Positions 1 through 6,711 of a stretch of DNA of 14,311 bases are shown here, in pieces. Origin of the DNA: Clostridiales bacterium. Its GTDB lineage: Bacteria; Bacillota; Clostridia; Oscillospirales; Oscillospiraceae. Made by a program: the position numbers and the translations under genes. The stretch's first letter is position 1, and each line of letters begins with the position of its first letter. The notes beneath the pieces are model-generated. The model searched no databases, was not told where the DNA came from, and saw nothing but the letters and a program-made list of their open reading frames with translations. Where the stretch lies: assembly GCA_003516765.1 (NCBI GenBank), contig DPCD01000021.1, forward strand, positions 1 to 14,311. The letters are read 5' to 3'.

Positions 1-31
1 GGCACGGCCGGTGGTTATGATTGGGTTCGGG

Positions 32-688
32 TTATTGCAGAAGCGCAATCGCGTCGGAGAGCGTCTTACACGTTGCATAGCACAGCGCCTGCATTTCCGG
101 CGTCGGCTCGATGAGGTCTGGCACCAGGAACACGGGAAAGCCGCCGTTTGCTCCGGCAAGCAGACCGTTGCGCGAGTCTTCAAACACCGCGCACTGCGCA
201 GGACTTTGCGCGCCGAGCTTCTGCATGGCAAGCAGGAACGTCTGCGGGTCCGGCTTGCTGCGGGAAACTTCGTCGCCGCAGACAAGGACGGAAAAATAAT
301 CCGCCAGATGCGCGTCGGCGAGATAATAGTCGGCGACGCTGCGGTTGGAGGAGGTCGCCAGGGCGCATGCGCAGCCGTTTGCCTTCAGAAAGTCCAGAAG
401 CTCGCGAAGCCCCGGCTTGACCGGCACGCCGTGCGTGTCAAAATAGTTCTGCATCCAGACATGGCTGATGGCGTATGCCTCGCTGCAGCTGACGGGGCAG
501 CCCGGAAACAGCTGCGGAAACAGCTCCTGCGTTCTGCTGGCGTTTATGCCGATGAGATTTTTGAGCTGCTCACGCTCGAAGCGGTAGCCCGTGGCGTGGC
601 TGACCTCAGTCTCAAACGATGTGACAAACAGGTTTTCCGTGTCGAACATCAGACCGTCCATGTCAAAAATGGCGTAGGAATATTTCAT
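32..688 (-). CDS. HAD-superfamily sugar phosphatase / phosphoglucomutase-like hydrolase
   Basis: A complete 218-residue HAD hydrolase of the beta-phosphoglucomutase/phosphatase-like type. It has motif I near the N-terminus (DMDGLMFDTE, nucleophile D9 and acid/base D11), a helical cap at about residues 18-90, motif II ATSSN (T112), motif III Lys in SKPDP (K145) and motif IV FEDS (E170, D171). Members of this family dephosphorylate small sugar phosphates or isomerise hexose 1-phosphates in the cytoplasm; the exact substrate cannot be read from sequence. The ATG is preceded by AAGAGG six bases upstream. It lies 30 bases after the DeoR regulator on the same strand, so the two are probably one transcript. 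In a sugar locus it may clear dead-end or toxic sugar phosphates, which is inference. Confidence 0.9.
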   Translation of the reverse strand: MKYSYAIFDMDGLMFDTENLFVTSFETEVSHATGYRFEREQLKNLIGINASRTQELFPQLFPGCPVSCSEAYAISHVWMQNYFDTHGVPVKPGLRELLDFLKANGCACALATSSNRSVADYYLADAHLADYFSVLVCGDEVSRSKPDPQTFLLAMQKLGAQSPAQCAVFEDSRNGLLAGANGGFPVFLVPDLIEPTPEMQALCYATCKTLSDAIALLQ

Positions 689-718
689 GTGGTGCCTCTT
701 ACTCTTTACTCTTCATAT

Positions 719-1483
719 TTAAGCAAGTATCAGCTTGATATTTTTTTTGCGGATTTCGTCGCACAGCTCCGCCGGAAGTCCGGTGTCACTGATGATCAGA
801 TCCACGCGTTCGATCGGACAGAAGCTGAGAAAGGAGCCGGAGAAGAATTTGGAATGGTCGGCAAGCAGGACCAGATAGCTGGTGGATTCGACCACCTGCC
901 GCAGCAGCCCCACCTCGTCGGCGTTTGCGATGTAGCAGCCGGTCTGGATATCGATGGCGTCGCAGCTGACGAACGCCGCGCCGGTCTTCATTGCGCGCAT
1001 GCTGTCTTCCGCGAGAACGCCGCGCAGCGCGTAGTAACCGGGGCGCACCGCGCCGCCCGTCATGGTCAGCGCGATGTTCTCCATCTCGGCTGCATCCATC
1101 GCGATCTGCAGATCGTTCGTGACCAGATTCAGAAAATCGACCTCGGACAGTCCGGGCAGCACGGCGCGTGCCGTCGTTCCGCTGGCAAGAAAAATCGTCT
1201 CGCCCGTCTGGACCAGCTGCGCGGCAGCTGCGCCGATGCGTTCTTTTTCCGCGGTGTTGGTGCTCTGCTTGACGTGGTACGGCGATTCCTGCACGAACTG
1301 CTGGTTGAGAGATGCCGCTCCACCGCGCACAAACGCAATTTTTTTCTCATCCTGCAGCTCCATCAGATCCCGGCGGACCGTCGATTTGGATGCCCCGATC
1401 TGCTCCATCAGCGTGTTGATGCTTGCAAATTGATGCTTGTCGAGATATTCACAAATGCGGGCATGCCGCTCCTGCTTGATCAA
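719..1483 (-). CDS. DeoR/GlpR-family transcriptional regulator (TTG start)
   Basis: A 254-residue DeoR-family sugar-responsive regulator. An N-terminal helix-turn-helix spans about residues 18-40, ending in the typical STVRRDL recognition helix, and is followed by RGGA (53-56). The C-terminal sensor domain has the family's sugar-phosphate-binding marks: SGTTA (101-105), TND (122-124), a GG pair (143-144) and ADHSKF (208-213), and it ends in the usual KLIL. The start is TTG at 1483. It is supported by an AGGAGGT ribosome binding site six bases away and by where family members normally begin. The gene has its own near-consensus promoter (1558-1586) and is followed by the small HAD gene. It may repress the neighbouring arms until a phosphorylated intermediate accumulates. 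It differs in sequence from the second DeoR protein at 7521-8303. Confidence 0.93.
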   Translation of the reverse strand: MIKQERHARICEYLDKHQFASINTLMEQIGASKSTVRRDLMELQDEKKIAFVRGGAASLNQQFVQESPYHVKQSTNTAEKERIGAAAAQLVQTGETIFLASGTTARAVLPGLSEVDFLNLVTNDLQIAMDAAEMENIALTMTGGAVRPGYYALRGVLAEDSMRAMKTGAAFVSCDAIDIQTGCYIANADEVGLLRQVVESTSYLVLLADHSKFFSGSFLSFCPIERVDLIISDTGLPAELCDEIRKKNIKLILA

Positions 1484-1489
1484 GCCGCT

Positions 1490-1496
1490 ACCTCCT
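1490..1496 (-). promoter_or_regulatory. Ribosome binding site that fixes the TTG start of the DeoR gene
   Basis: On the minus strand an AGGAGGT sequence stands six bases before TTG at 1483. No minus-strand ATG in this frame has comparable spacing, so this site decides the non-ATG start. Confidence 0.8.
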
Positions 1497-1557
1497 GCGC
1501 ATTCGCCGGACCAAAGGACCTTCGAAATGCTTCCAAATATTTTCTTTTTATTTATAT

Positions 1558-1586
1558 AGTATATCGGCAGGTTTATGTTCTGTCAA
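1558..1586 (-). promoter_or_regulatory. Consensus sigma-A promoter for the DeoR-HAD unit
   Basis: Read on the minus strand, there is a perfect -35 TTGACA (1581-1586), a 17-base spacer and a -10 TATACT (1558-1563). Transcription would begin near 1551, leaving a leader of about 68 bases before the TTG start at 1483. The rest of the 137-base gap back to the Cof-type gene holds no gene and no convincing terminator. The DeoR-HAD pair can therefore be expressed separately from the frl-like genes upstream. Confidence 0.8.
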
Positions 1587-1620
1587 GCTTCGATGCGGGG
1601 GCATTTGCACCGACTGCGCA

Positions 1621-2448
1621 TCAGGTTTCTTCTTCCGATGGAAGCTGCCAGATTTCCTCGATTGCGGCAGCGACGCCGTCATCGTTGCAGCTGCGCGTGA
1701 TCATTTGTCCGTGTTCTTTCACGTCCGGGCTTGCATTTTCCATCACGACGCCGATGGCGGCAAGGTCCAGCATGGGGATATCGTTCTGCCCGTCTCCAAA
1801 GGACACAAGATTGTCCGGACCTGCGCCGAAGTTTTCCAGAAGCGCACGCAGCGCCGAGGCTTTGTTGACGCCGGTGGTCATGACCTCGATAAAATACGGC
1901 GCCGAGCAGTAAATATCGCACACACCGGCAAACTGCTTCTGCAGGGGCTCGAGCGCAGCGCGTACCGTTTCCGGCGGCGCAACCAGCAGCAGCTTATCCA
2001 CATGCGCGGGAAGGCTCTGCGAAAGGTCCCGGACCTCTACGACCGGCAGATGGTTCAGCCGTGCCTCGAGCTGGACGTATTCGTTCTGCGCGTCTTCGCA
2101 AAGAAGCGTGGTGTCCGTATAGGTCAGGGGCTGAAGACCAAAGGCGCGGCAAGCGCGAATGACCGACACGGCAACCGAGCCGTCCATGCAGTAGCGCACC
2201 AGCGCGTTTCCCGTCCGGCAGTCTACGGCGCAGCCGCCGTTGAAGCAGAGGATCACGCCGCTTTGCGCCGGGAAATCCAGCTCCTGCGCCAGCGGCAGAA
2301 CGCCCTTCGGATGGCGCCCGCTTGCCAGAATCAGCCGTACACCGCGCGCTTGCAGCTGCGCAAGTGCTGCGCGGGTTTTGGGGGTCAGTTCTTTTTTGTC
2401 GTTCAAAAGCGTTCCGTCCAGATCGAACGCAGCAAAGCGGTATTGCAT
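1621..2448 (-). CDS. Cof-type HAD-IIB phosphatase
   Basis: A 275-residue Cof/HAD-IIB hydrolase. Motif I is FDLDGTLLND (D9, D11), motif II LASGRH (S43), a conserved Lys lies in GVNKASAL (K196), and motif III/IV is GDGQNDIPML (218-223). An alpha/beta cap sits between about residues 80 and 190. Family members dephosphorylate sugar phosphates or related metabolites in the cytosol. An upstream in-frame start at 2589 exists, but those extra 47 residues lie inside the kinase gene and resemble no HAD N-terminus. The ATG at 2448 places motif I at the normal distance. Start and stop overlap as TGATG with the preceding kinase gene, indicating translational coupling. A GGAG sits 11 bases upstream within the kinase's last codons. 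Confidence 0.92.
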   Translation of the reverse strand: MQYRFAAFDLDGTLLNDKKELTPKTRAALAQLQARGVRLILASGRHPKGVLPLAQELDFPAQSGVILCFNGGCAVDCRTGNALVRYCMDGSVAVSVIRACRAFGLQPLTYTDTTLLCEDAQNEYVQLEARLNHLPVVEVRDLSQSLPAHVDKLLLVAPPETVRAALEPLQKQFAGVCDIYCSAPYFIEVMTTGVNKASALRALLENFGAGPDNLVSFGDGQNDIPMLDLAAIGVVMENASPDVKEHGQMITRSCNDDGVAAAIEEIWQLPSEEET

Positions 2449-3368
2449 CAGTTTTTTTTCTCCAGATCCATTGAAACGCCGCGCCCAAAGGAGCCGGGCG
2501 TCATGCATGTGCGCATTGCCATCGCGTTTCCAGTGTGCATGCTCCTCTGAATCAGCGCCGCACGGAAGCTTGCGTGGTCCTGCGCGCACAGATCGAAGGC
2601 ACCCTGATCGAGAAGCGCCATGAGCTGCTTGCGACCTTCGATGTATGTGGTGCAGAAGCCGGTGAAGAAGGAATCGCCGGCGCCGGTGGTGTCGAGAATG
2701 CCGCCTACCGCGCGATACGGTGCAAGCTCATAGAGCTGCTGCCCATCCCAGACCAGCGCGCCCTGCGCGCCGACGGTGCCGATGGCAATGTCGCAGCCGA
2801 GGCCGCATGCCTGCCGCATCCGGCGCAGAAGCAGCTGCCTGGGATAGGCGCTGCCGGAGAACAGAATGATGGAGCAGTAAGGCGCAACTGCGTTGAGATA
2901 GCCTTCATCCACCCAGTTTTCCGAGCAGTCGAAGGCAATCGGAACACCGGCGCACGAAAGGCGCGGCAGCTGCGGCTCCAGAAAGCCGTAGCAGGCGCTG
3001 TGAATGAGGTCAAAGCCGCGCAAATACTGCAGAAGCTCCGGCGTAATAGGCAGCGGGTCGCGCTTTGCCGAGCCGTTGTCGTTGTCGTCGGAGATGACGC
3101 GGTCGCCGTTTACCAGCTGAATCGAGCCATGACCGGTCTCGCCGTCCGGCAGAATCCGGCAATGCTCGTGCTCGATGTGCCAGGCGTCCAGCGCATCGAG
3201 AATCATGCCGGCATAGACGTCCTGTGCCAGATTCCCGCAGAATGCGCTCTCATACCCCAGCATCCGGGCGTAGACGGCAAAATTCACGGAGTTGCCGCCG
3301 GGGTACATGGTGTTCTGAAATAGATACCGGTCGACAAAACAATCGCCGACGCCGATGACTCGAATCAT
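2448..3368 (-). CDS. frlD: PfkB-family sugar kinase, FrlD-like (fructoselysine 6-kinase type)
   Basis: A 306-residue ribokinase/PfkB-family protein whose order of motifs closely resembles E. coli FrlD. The N-terminal IGVGDCFVDRY is followed by the substrate-binding YPGGNSVNFAVYA (GGN at 24-26). Further along are a FDLIHSACYGF segment, AFDCSENW (as AFDFSDKW in FrlD), IGTVGAQGALVWDG and the ATP/catalytic signature DTTGAGDSF (226-234, catalytic D232). FrlD phosphorylates fructoselysine at C6, giving the substrate of FrlB. Here the FrlB-like gene is immediately upstream, across a 70-base gap with a hairpin. The protein is longer than the roughly 260-residue E. coli enzyme, with extra sequence near residues 250-285. 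The sugar specificity could be fructoselysine or another Amadori compound; a different PfkB substrate is possible. Confidence 0.85.
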   Translation of the reverse strand: MIRVIGVGDCFVDRYLFQNTMYPGGNSVNFAVYARMLGYESAFCGNLAQDVYAGMILDALDAWHIEHEHCRILPDGETGHGSIQLVNGDRVISDDNDNGSAKRDPLPITPELLQYLRGFDLIHSACYGFLEPQLPRLSCAGVPIAFDCSENWVDEGYLNAVAPYCSIILFSGSAYPRQLLLRRMRQACGLGCDIAIGTVGAQGALVWDGQQLYELAPYRAVGGILDTTGAGDSFFTGFCTTYIEGRKQLMALLDQGAFDLCAQDHASFRAALIQRSMHTGNAMAMRTCMTPGSFGRGVSMDLEKKN

Positions 3369-3401
3369 TTGCTGTCTTCCTTTCCAGGCTGTTTTTCAAA
3401 A

Positions 3402-3425
3402 GCCGAGGCTCGCCAGAGCCTCGGC
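3402..3425 (-). terminator. Intercistronic terminator/attenuator hairpin between frlB-like and frlD-like genes
   Basis: A perfect 10-base-pair GC-rich stem (GCCGAGGCTC paired with GAGCCTCGGC) closes a four-base loop. It is flanked by AAAA on the left and TTTTT on the right, so it has intrinsic-terminator form in either direction. On the minus strand it begins 13 bases after the FrlB-like stop codon and is followed by TTTTG. Since the kinase start lies about 33 bases further on, it probably acts as a partial terminator or mRNA stabiliser that sets the deglycase-to-kinase ratio. Confidence 0.75.
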
Positions 3426-3438
3426 TTTTTGCATGGGA

Positions 3439-4455
3439 TCAATACTCCATCTGGCGGTAGTATCTTCTGGTGGTGAGCGGGTGATTGCGCTCTTTTGCCA
3501 GGTGCGCGGACAGGCGCTCGGTGATGGCATAGATCACGATGGGGGAGACGATCTTGCGGAATTCGGGGTCGGTAAAGGGAAGCTCGACCTCTTTGGTGTC
3601 GAAAATCGTGATTTCGTCGGAGACGGTCTTCGAGAACTTCAGCACGCGGTCCATGAGCGGTCTGGTCTCGTCTTCACCGTAGAACAGGATGAGGCTCGTG
3701 TCCTTTTCCACCAGCTCCAGCGTGCCGTGGAAATACTCGCAGACGTGGATGGACTTTGTGCGGATCCACTGCATCTCTTCGAGAATGCACATTGCATAGT
3801 CATATGCCTCGCCCCAGAGCATGCCGCCGCCGATGACCATGTGATAGTCGACGTCCTTGAACTTCTTTGCAAGCTCCTGGCAGAACGGGTCGAACTTTTC
3901 CTTGCCCGCGATCAGGTACTTTGTCAGACCGGCATACTGCGCCATGAACTCGTCGTACTTGTCGAACGCGCCGGCGTTCTTCATGAATCTGCCGAGCAGG
4001 CAGATGGTGTAGGAGTAGATCGCCTCGCACAGATCGGGGTCTTCTGCCGGGCTGTAGAATTTATAATCGGCATATTCGCAGACGGGGGTGTTGTCGTTGG
4101 AGACGTAGACCATCGTGCGCGCGCCTGCCTCCTTGCAGAACTTTGCGGCGGCGACAATTTCCTTGGTGTTGCCCGAGCGGGTCGAGAAGATGCAGACGGA
4201 GTCCTTGGAGAACGCCTTATGCCCCATGACCATGAACTCGGCAGCGATGACGGCGTGCGCCTCGACCTTGTTGGTCGTGGTCTCCAGCCAGTACATCATC
4301 GGGAGCGAATGGGCGTAGGTGCCGCCGCAGCCGATGAAAAACAGGTTGGAATAGCCCTGCGCGCAAATCTCGTCGACTGCCTTTTCAATCTGCGGACGCA
4401 GCGCGATGGCGCTGTCGACAACCTCGGTGTAGCGATTCAGATCAATATCATACAT
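3439..4455 (-). CDS. frlB: SIS-domain deglycase, FrlB-like (fructosamine 6-phosphate deglycase type)
   Basis: A 338-residue double-SIS protein, almost the length of E. coli FrlB (340). FrlB splits fructoselysine 6-phosphate into glucose 6-phosphate and lysine. Visible features are the first SIS phosphate loop (FIGCGGTYAHS, about 40-50), the Ser/Thr-rich sugar-phosphate loop STRSGNTKE (91-99), the CEYFHGTLELVE segment with likely catalytic E240 and H243 (compare GEFRHGPLEIVE in FrlB), and the C-terminal RNHPLTTRRYYRQMEY, matching the family's DHNPDERRYYGGLVEY ending. The start at 4455 has a GGAGGA site eight bases upstream; the longer frame to 4563 begins at the promoter and upstream of its predicted start. 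Related deglycases acting on glucoselysine or fructose-aspartate phosphates cannot be excluded. It is the first gene of the minus arm. Confidence 0.87.
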   Translation of the reverse strand: MYDIDLNRYTEVVDSAIALRPQIEKAVDEICAQGYSNLFFIGCGGTYAHSLPMMYWLETTTNKVEAHAVIAAEFMVMGHKAFSKDSVCIFSTRSGNTKEIVAAAKFCKEAGARTMVYVSNDNTPVCEYADYKFYSPAEDPDLCEAIYSYTICLLGRFMKNAGAFDKYDEFMAQYAGLTKYLIAGKEKFDPFCQELAKKFKDVDYHMVIGGGMLWGEAYDYAMCILEEMQWIRTKSIHVCEYFHGTLELVEKDTSLILFYGEDETRPLMDRVLKFSKTVSDEITIFDTKEVELPFTDPEFRKIVSPIVIYAITERLSAHLAKERNHPLTTRRYYRQMEY

Positions 4456-4463
4456 GTTCAAAT

Positions 4464-4469
4464 TCCTCC
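4464..4469 (-). promoter_or_regulatory. Ribosome binding site of the frlB-like gene
   Basis: GGAGGA on the minus strand, eight bases before ATG at 4455. It decides against the longer frame starting at 4563. Confidence 0.8.
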
Positions 4470-4553
4470 AAATTCTATAAAATCCGTTCAAATAGAGTCC
4501 GGAGCCCTGCGTATTCCGCACCGCAGCACGAGCCGGTTCCTCGTTACGATTGC

Positions 4554-4582
4554 AGTATAGCATGGCGTGGTTTTTTTGTCAA
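4554..4582 (-). promoter_or_regulatory. Consensus sigma-A promoter of the minus arm (frlB-like, frlD-like, Cof-type)
   Basis: On the minus strand there is a perfect TTGACA (4577-4582), a 17-base spacer and TATACT (4554-4559). This is the same box-and-spacing design as the DeoR promoter at 1558-1586. Transcription should start near 4547, giving a leader of about 92 bases with GC-rich inverted segments near 4500-4540. Two direct repeats of TTATTTTGAAC lie just upstream of the -35 box, so the promoter is likely controlled. Confidence 0.8.
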
Positions 4583-4589
4583 TAGAAAA

Positions 4590-4620
4590 GTTCAAAATAA
4601 TTCATTTTTGTTCAAAATAA
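4590..4620. repeat. Direct repeat GTTCAAAATAA, candidate operator
   Basis: Two identical 11-base copies (4590-4600 and 4610-4620) are spaced exactly 20 bases apart, about two helical turns, immediately upstream of the -35 box of the minus-arm promoter. Shorter GTTCAAAT copies in the same orientation lie at 4456 and 4486 in the transcript leader. GTTCAAGAA lies at 4953 in the plus-arm promoter. The core resembles the GTTCG half-sites bound by some DeoR-family proteins, so binding by one of the two local DeoR regulators is a reasonable inference. Confidence 0.5.
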
Positions 4621-4944
4621 ATGAGCGGATAGAAAAGAAAATAGAAAAATGAAACAATTATCATACACAATAAGATGTATATGTGTAGAAAACAATGAAA
4701 GATAAGACAAATTGTACATGAACCAAACAGACCCTTCCGGGAAGGAAACGGAGAGCGGCGGAAGAACCTTTTGCGTGCGCCGGAAGAAATCAGGCACGGC
4801 AAGGTGCGGCAGAACCGAAAGACGAGAAAGACGGCAGTGCTGGATGTGAAGTAAAATGAAACGTTTTGCGCAATTTTATTGGACGATTTTTGCTGAAAAT
4901 TTCCTGATAATTCCGCGCATTTCTGATTATCTGACGCAAATATA
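4621..4944. other. Divergent intergenic region, no gene recognised
   Basis: This is the central part of the 705-base gap between the two arms. The outer parts are very AT-rich. A more GC- and purine-rich stretch at about 4731-4850 stands out, including a short palindrome CCTTCC-G-GGAAGG (4733-4745). Open frames here, such as 4602-4958 on the minus strand or 4718-4849 on the plus strand, have no ribosome binding site and no recognisable protein features. No known riboswitch or RNA family was recognised. Confidence 0.5.
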
Positions 4945-4972
4945 TTGGAAAAGTTCAAGAATTTTATATAAT
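4945..4972 (+). promoter_or_regulatory. Probable promoter of the plus arm
   Basis: TTGGAA (4945-4950), a 16-base spacer and a perfect TATAAT (4967-4972) predict a start near 4979 and a leader of about 180 bases before the FGGY kinase. GTTCAAGAA (4953-4961), related to the repeats at the minus-arm promoter, lies within the spacer, where a bound repressor would block polymerase. A TTGGAAAA motif recurs at 4945 and 4975. A weaker alternative -35 (TTTACA, 5068-5073) has no well-placed -10. Confidence 0.5.
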
Positions 4973-5149
4973 CTTGGAAAAAACGCGAAGAATCCTTTTC
5001 GTTAAGTTACCCAAAAAATTACTCGGAATTTTAGTCGAAATACGAATAGCATTTTTCTCCGAACAGGTTTACACTGGATATGTCAAAAGAAATCATAAAA
5101 CTTCACAAATGTGCACGGTTATGATCGATTTTGCGTTTTGAGATTGTTT

Positions 5150-5155
5150 GGAGGA
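5150..5155 (+). promoter_or_regulatory. Ribosome binding site of the FGGY kinase
   Basis: GGAGGA five bases before ATG at 5161. It supports this start over an in-frame start ten codons upstream. Confidence 0.75.
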
Positions 5156-5160
5156 ACTAC

Positions 5161-6666
5161 ATGGAACGCTATATTCTTGGAATTGATATCGGAACCACCT
5201 CTGTCAAGGCGCTTCTGATTTCGGAAAGCGGCGCGCTTGCAGCGGAGGGAAAGGCGGACCACGATTTGATTTCCGCGCATCCCGGCTGGGCGGAGGAAAA
5301 CGCGGAGGTCTGGTGGTCCAATGCCGTCGCTGCTGTCCGACAGATTACGGACGCGCATCCGGACATGGCAGAAAACATTGTTTCCGCCGGTGTCAGCGGC
5401 ATGGTTCCGGCACTGGTGCTGCTCGATCATGACGGAAAGCCTGTGCGCAACACCATTCAGCAGAACGATGCGCGCGCGGTGGCACAGATTGAAAAGCTCA
5501 CGGCGCTGCTGGACCAGGACGAGCTTTATGAAAGAACCGGCACCCGCACCAATCAGCAGCATGTGCTGCCGCGGCTTCTGTGGGTGAAGGAAAATGAACC
5601 GGAGGTGTTTGCCAGAAGCGAATACGTCGTCGGCTCCTACGAGTTTGTTACCGGTCGCATGACCGGCGCACGATATATTGAAAGCAACTGGGCGGTGGAA
5701 AGCGGTCTGTATGATATTCGCAGGCAGTGCTGGATGACGGAGCAGTTCTCTGTGCTCGGTGTGGACAAGAGCTACTTCCCGCCGGTCATTGCTTCGCATG
5801 AAAAGGCGGGCAATGTGACGCAGGAGGCTGCAGCGCTGATGGGAATTCCGGCAGGTATTCCGGTGATTTCCGGAAGCGCGGACCATGTGGCATCCACATT
5901 GGCTGCCGGCATCGTCAAGCCGGGCGACCTTCTGATCAAGTTTGGCGGCGCGGGAGACATCCTCTTCTGCACCGGCGATATCCAGACGAGCGACAAGCTC
6001 TTTTTTGACTATCACATTGTACCCGGCAAGTACCTGCTCAACGGCTGCATGGCGGCGAGCGGCTCGCTTTCCAAGTGGTTTGTCAAGGACATTCTGCACA
6101 GCACCGACCCGGATATCTTCAAAAAGCTGGACAAGGAAGCGGCGAAGGTTCCGCCGGCAAGTGACGGACTTGTGATTCTGCCGTACTTCTTGGGAGAAAA
6201 GACGCCGCTGTTTGATCCGTCCGCGCGCGGCGTGATGTTCGGTCTGACGCTATCGCATACGCCGGGGCATATCTTCCGCGCGATTCTGGAGGCTGTCATC
6301 TACGGCTTCAAGCACCATATCGACGTGCTGGCGGAGATGGGCTATACGCCCGGACGGATTTTTGCGACAAACGGCGGCTCGAAGAGCAGCTTCTGGTGCC
6401 AGATTGCAGCCGATGTACTCGACGCGCATGTTACTTCCTTCCCCAAGCATCCGGGCTCTGCGCTCGGTGTCGCATTTTTGGCAGGCGTCCATGCCGGCGT
6501 GTTCCAGGATTTTGAGGAGATTCAGAAATTCCTTGCCAGTGGCGCGCAGGAATACGATCCCATCGAGGAAAACGCGAAGATCTACCGCAAATCCTATCAG
6601 ATCTACCGTGAGCTGTATCAGGAGCTTCGCCCGTCCTTTGCGGCGGTCCAGAGGCTGTATGACTGA
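5161..6666 (+). CDS. FGGY-family carbohydrate kinase (xylulokinase-like)
   Basis: A complete 501-residue FGGY kinase, the usual family length. It phosphorylates a sugar or polyol with ATP in the cytosol. The N-terminal ATPase loop is GIDIGTTSVKALL (7-19). A GWAEENAEVWW segment (42-52) matches the xylulokinase-type GWSEQDPEDWW region, and QNDARA (101-106) sits at the sugar-binding loop. The likely catalytic base D241 lies in SGSADHVAS. FGGAGDILF (261-269) and NGGSKSSFWCQIAADVL (404-420) form the C-terminal nucleotide-binding domain. Xylulose, ribulose, erythrulose or another ketose/polyol could be the substrate; sequence alone does not decide. It opens the plus arm and precedes an SDR dehydrogenase, an arrangement typical of polyol oxidation followed by ketose phosphorylation. 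A FGGY kinase is not part of the classical frl pathway. Confidence 0.92.
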   Translation: MERYILGIDIGTTSVKALLISESGALAAEGKADHDLISAHPGWAEENAEVWWSNAVAAVRQITDAHPDMAENIVSAGVSGMVPALVLLDHDGKPVRNTIQQNDARAVAQIEKLTALLDQDELYERTGTRTNQQHVLPRLLWVKENEPEVFARSEYVVGSYEFVTGRMTGARYIESNWAVESGLYDIRRQCWMTEQFSVLGVDKSYFPPVIASHEKAGNVTQEAAALMGIPAGIPVISGSADHVASTLAAGIVKPGDLLIKFGGAGDILFCTGDIQTSDKLFFDYHIVPGKYLLNGCMAASGSLSKWFVKDILHSTDPDIFKKLDKEAAKVPPASDGLVILPYFLGEKTPLFDPSARGVMFGLTLSHTPGHIFRAILEAVIYGFKHHIDVLAEMGYTPGRIFATNGGSKSSFWCQIAADVLDAHVTSFPKHPGSALGVAFLAGVHAGVFQDFEEIQKFLASGAQEYDPIEENAKIYRKSYQIYRELYQELRPSFAAVQRLYD

Positions 6667-6711
6667 AAAACCATACCGAATTTGAATTTTTAAAAAGTGA
6701 GGTTTTATACG

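Noticed and set aside
11..1912. 633-codon open frame on the plus strand across the HAD and DeoR genes
   Set aside because: It is antisense to clearly recognised minus-strand genes, its translation has no family features, and GC-biased third positions create such long shadow frames here.
2449..2589. N-terminal extension of the Cof-type phosphatase
   Set aside because: The extra 47 residues are another frame of the kinase gene and precede the normal HAD motif I start.
3402..3425. Reading the GC-rich hairpin as part of a mobile or repeat element
   Set aside because: It is a single copy in the window with flanking A/T runs, and no transposase or target duplication is present.
3355..4560. 401-codon plus-strand open frame opposite the FrlB-like gene
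   Set aside because: Antisense shadow of a recognised SIS-domain gene, with no plausible product.
4456..4563. N-terminal extension of the FrlB-like protein to an ATG at 4563
   Set aside because: That ATG lies upstream of the predicted transcript start near 4547, and the GGAGGA site fits the ATG at 4455.
4718..4849. 43-codon plus-strand frame in the divergent region
   Set aside because: No ribosome binding site and a low-complexity charged product; it simply follows the purine-rich island.
4857..4870. Catabolite-responsive (cre) site candidate TGAAACGTTTTGCG
   Set aside because: The spacing around the central CG is one base short and several consensus positions mismatch.
4602..4958. 118-codon minus-strand frame in the divergent region
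   Set aside because: Phe/Leu/Ser-rich composition typical of translated AT-rich DNA, with no ribosome binding site; it also overlaps candidate operators and promoter DNA.
5068..5099. Alternative plus-arm promoter beginning TTTACA
   Set aside because: No good -10 hexamer at 16-18 bases; the site at 4945-4972 is far better.
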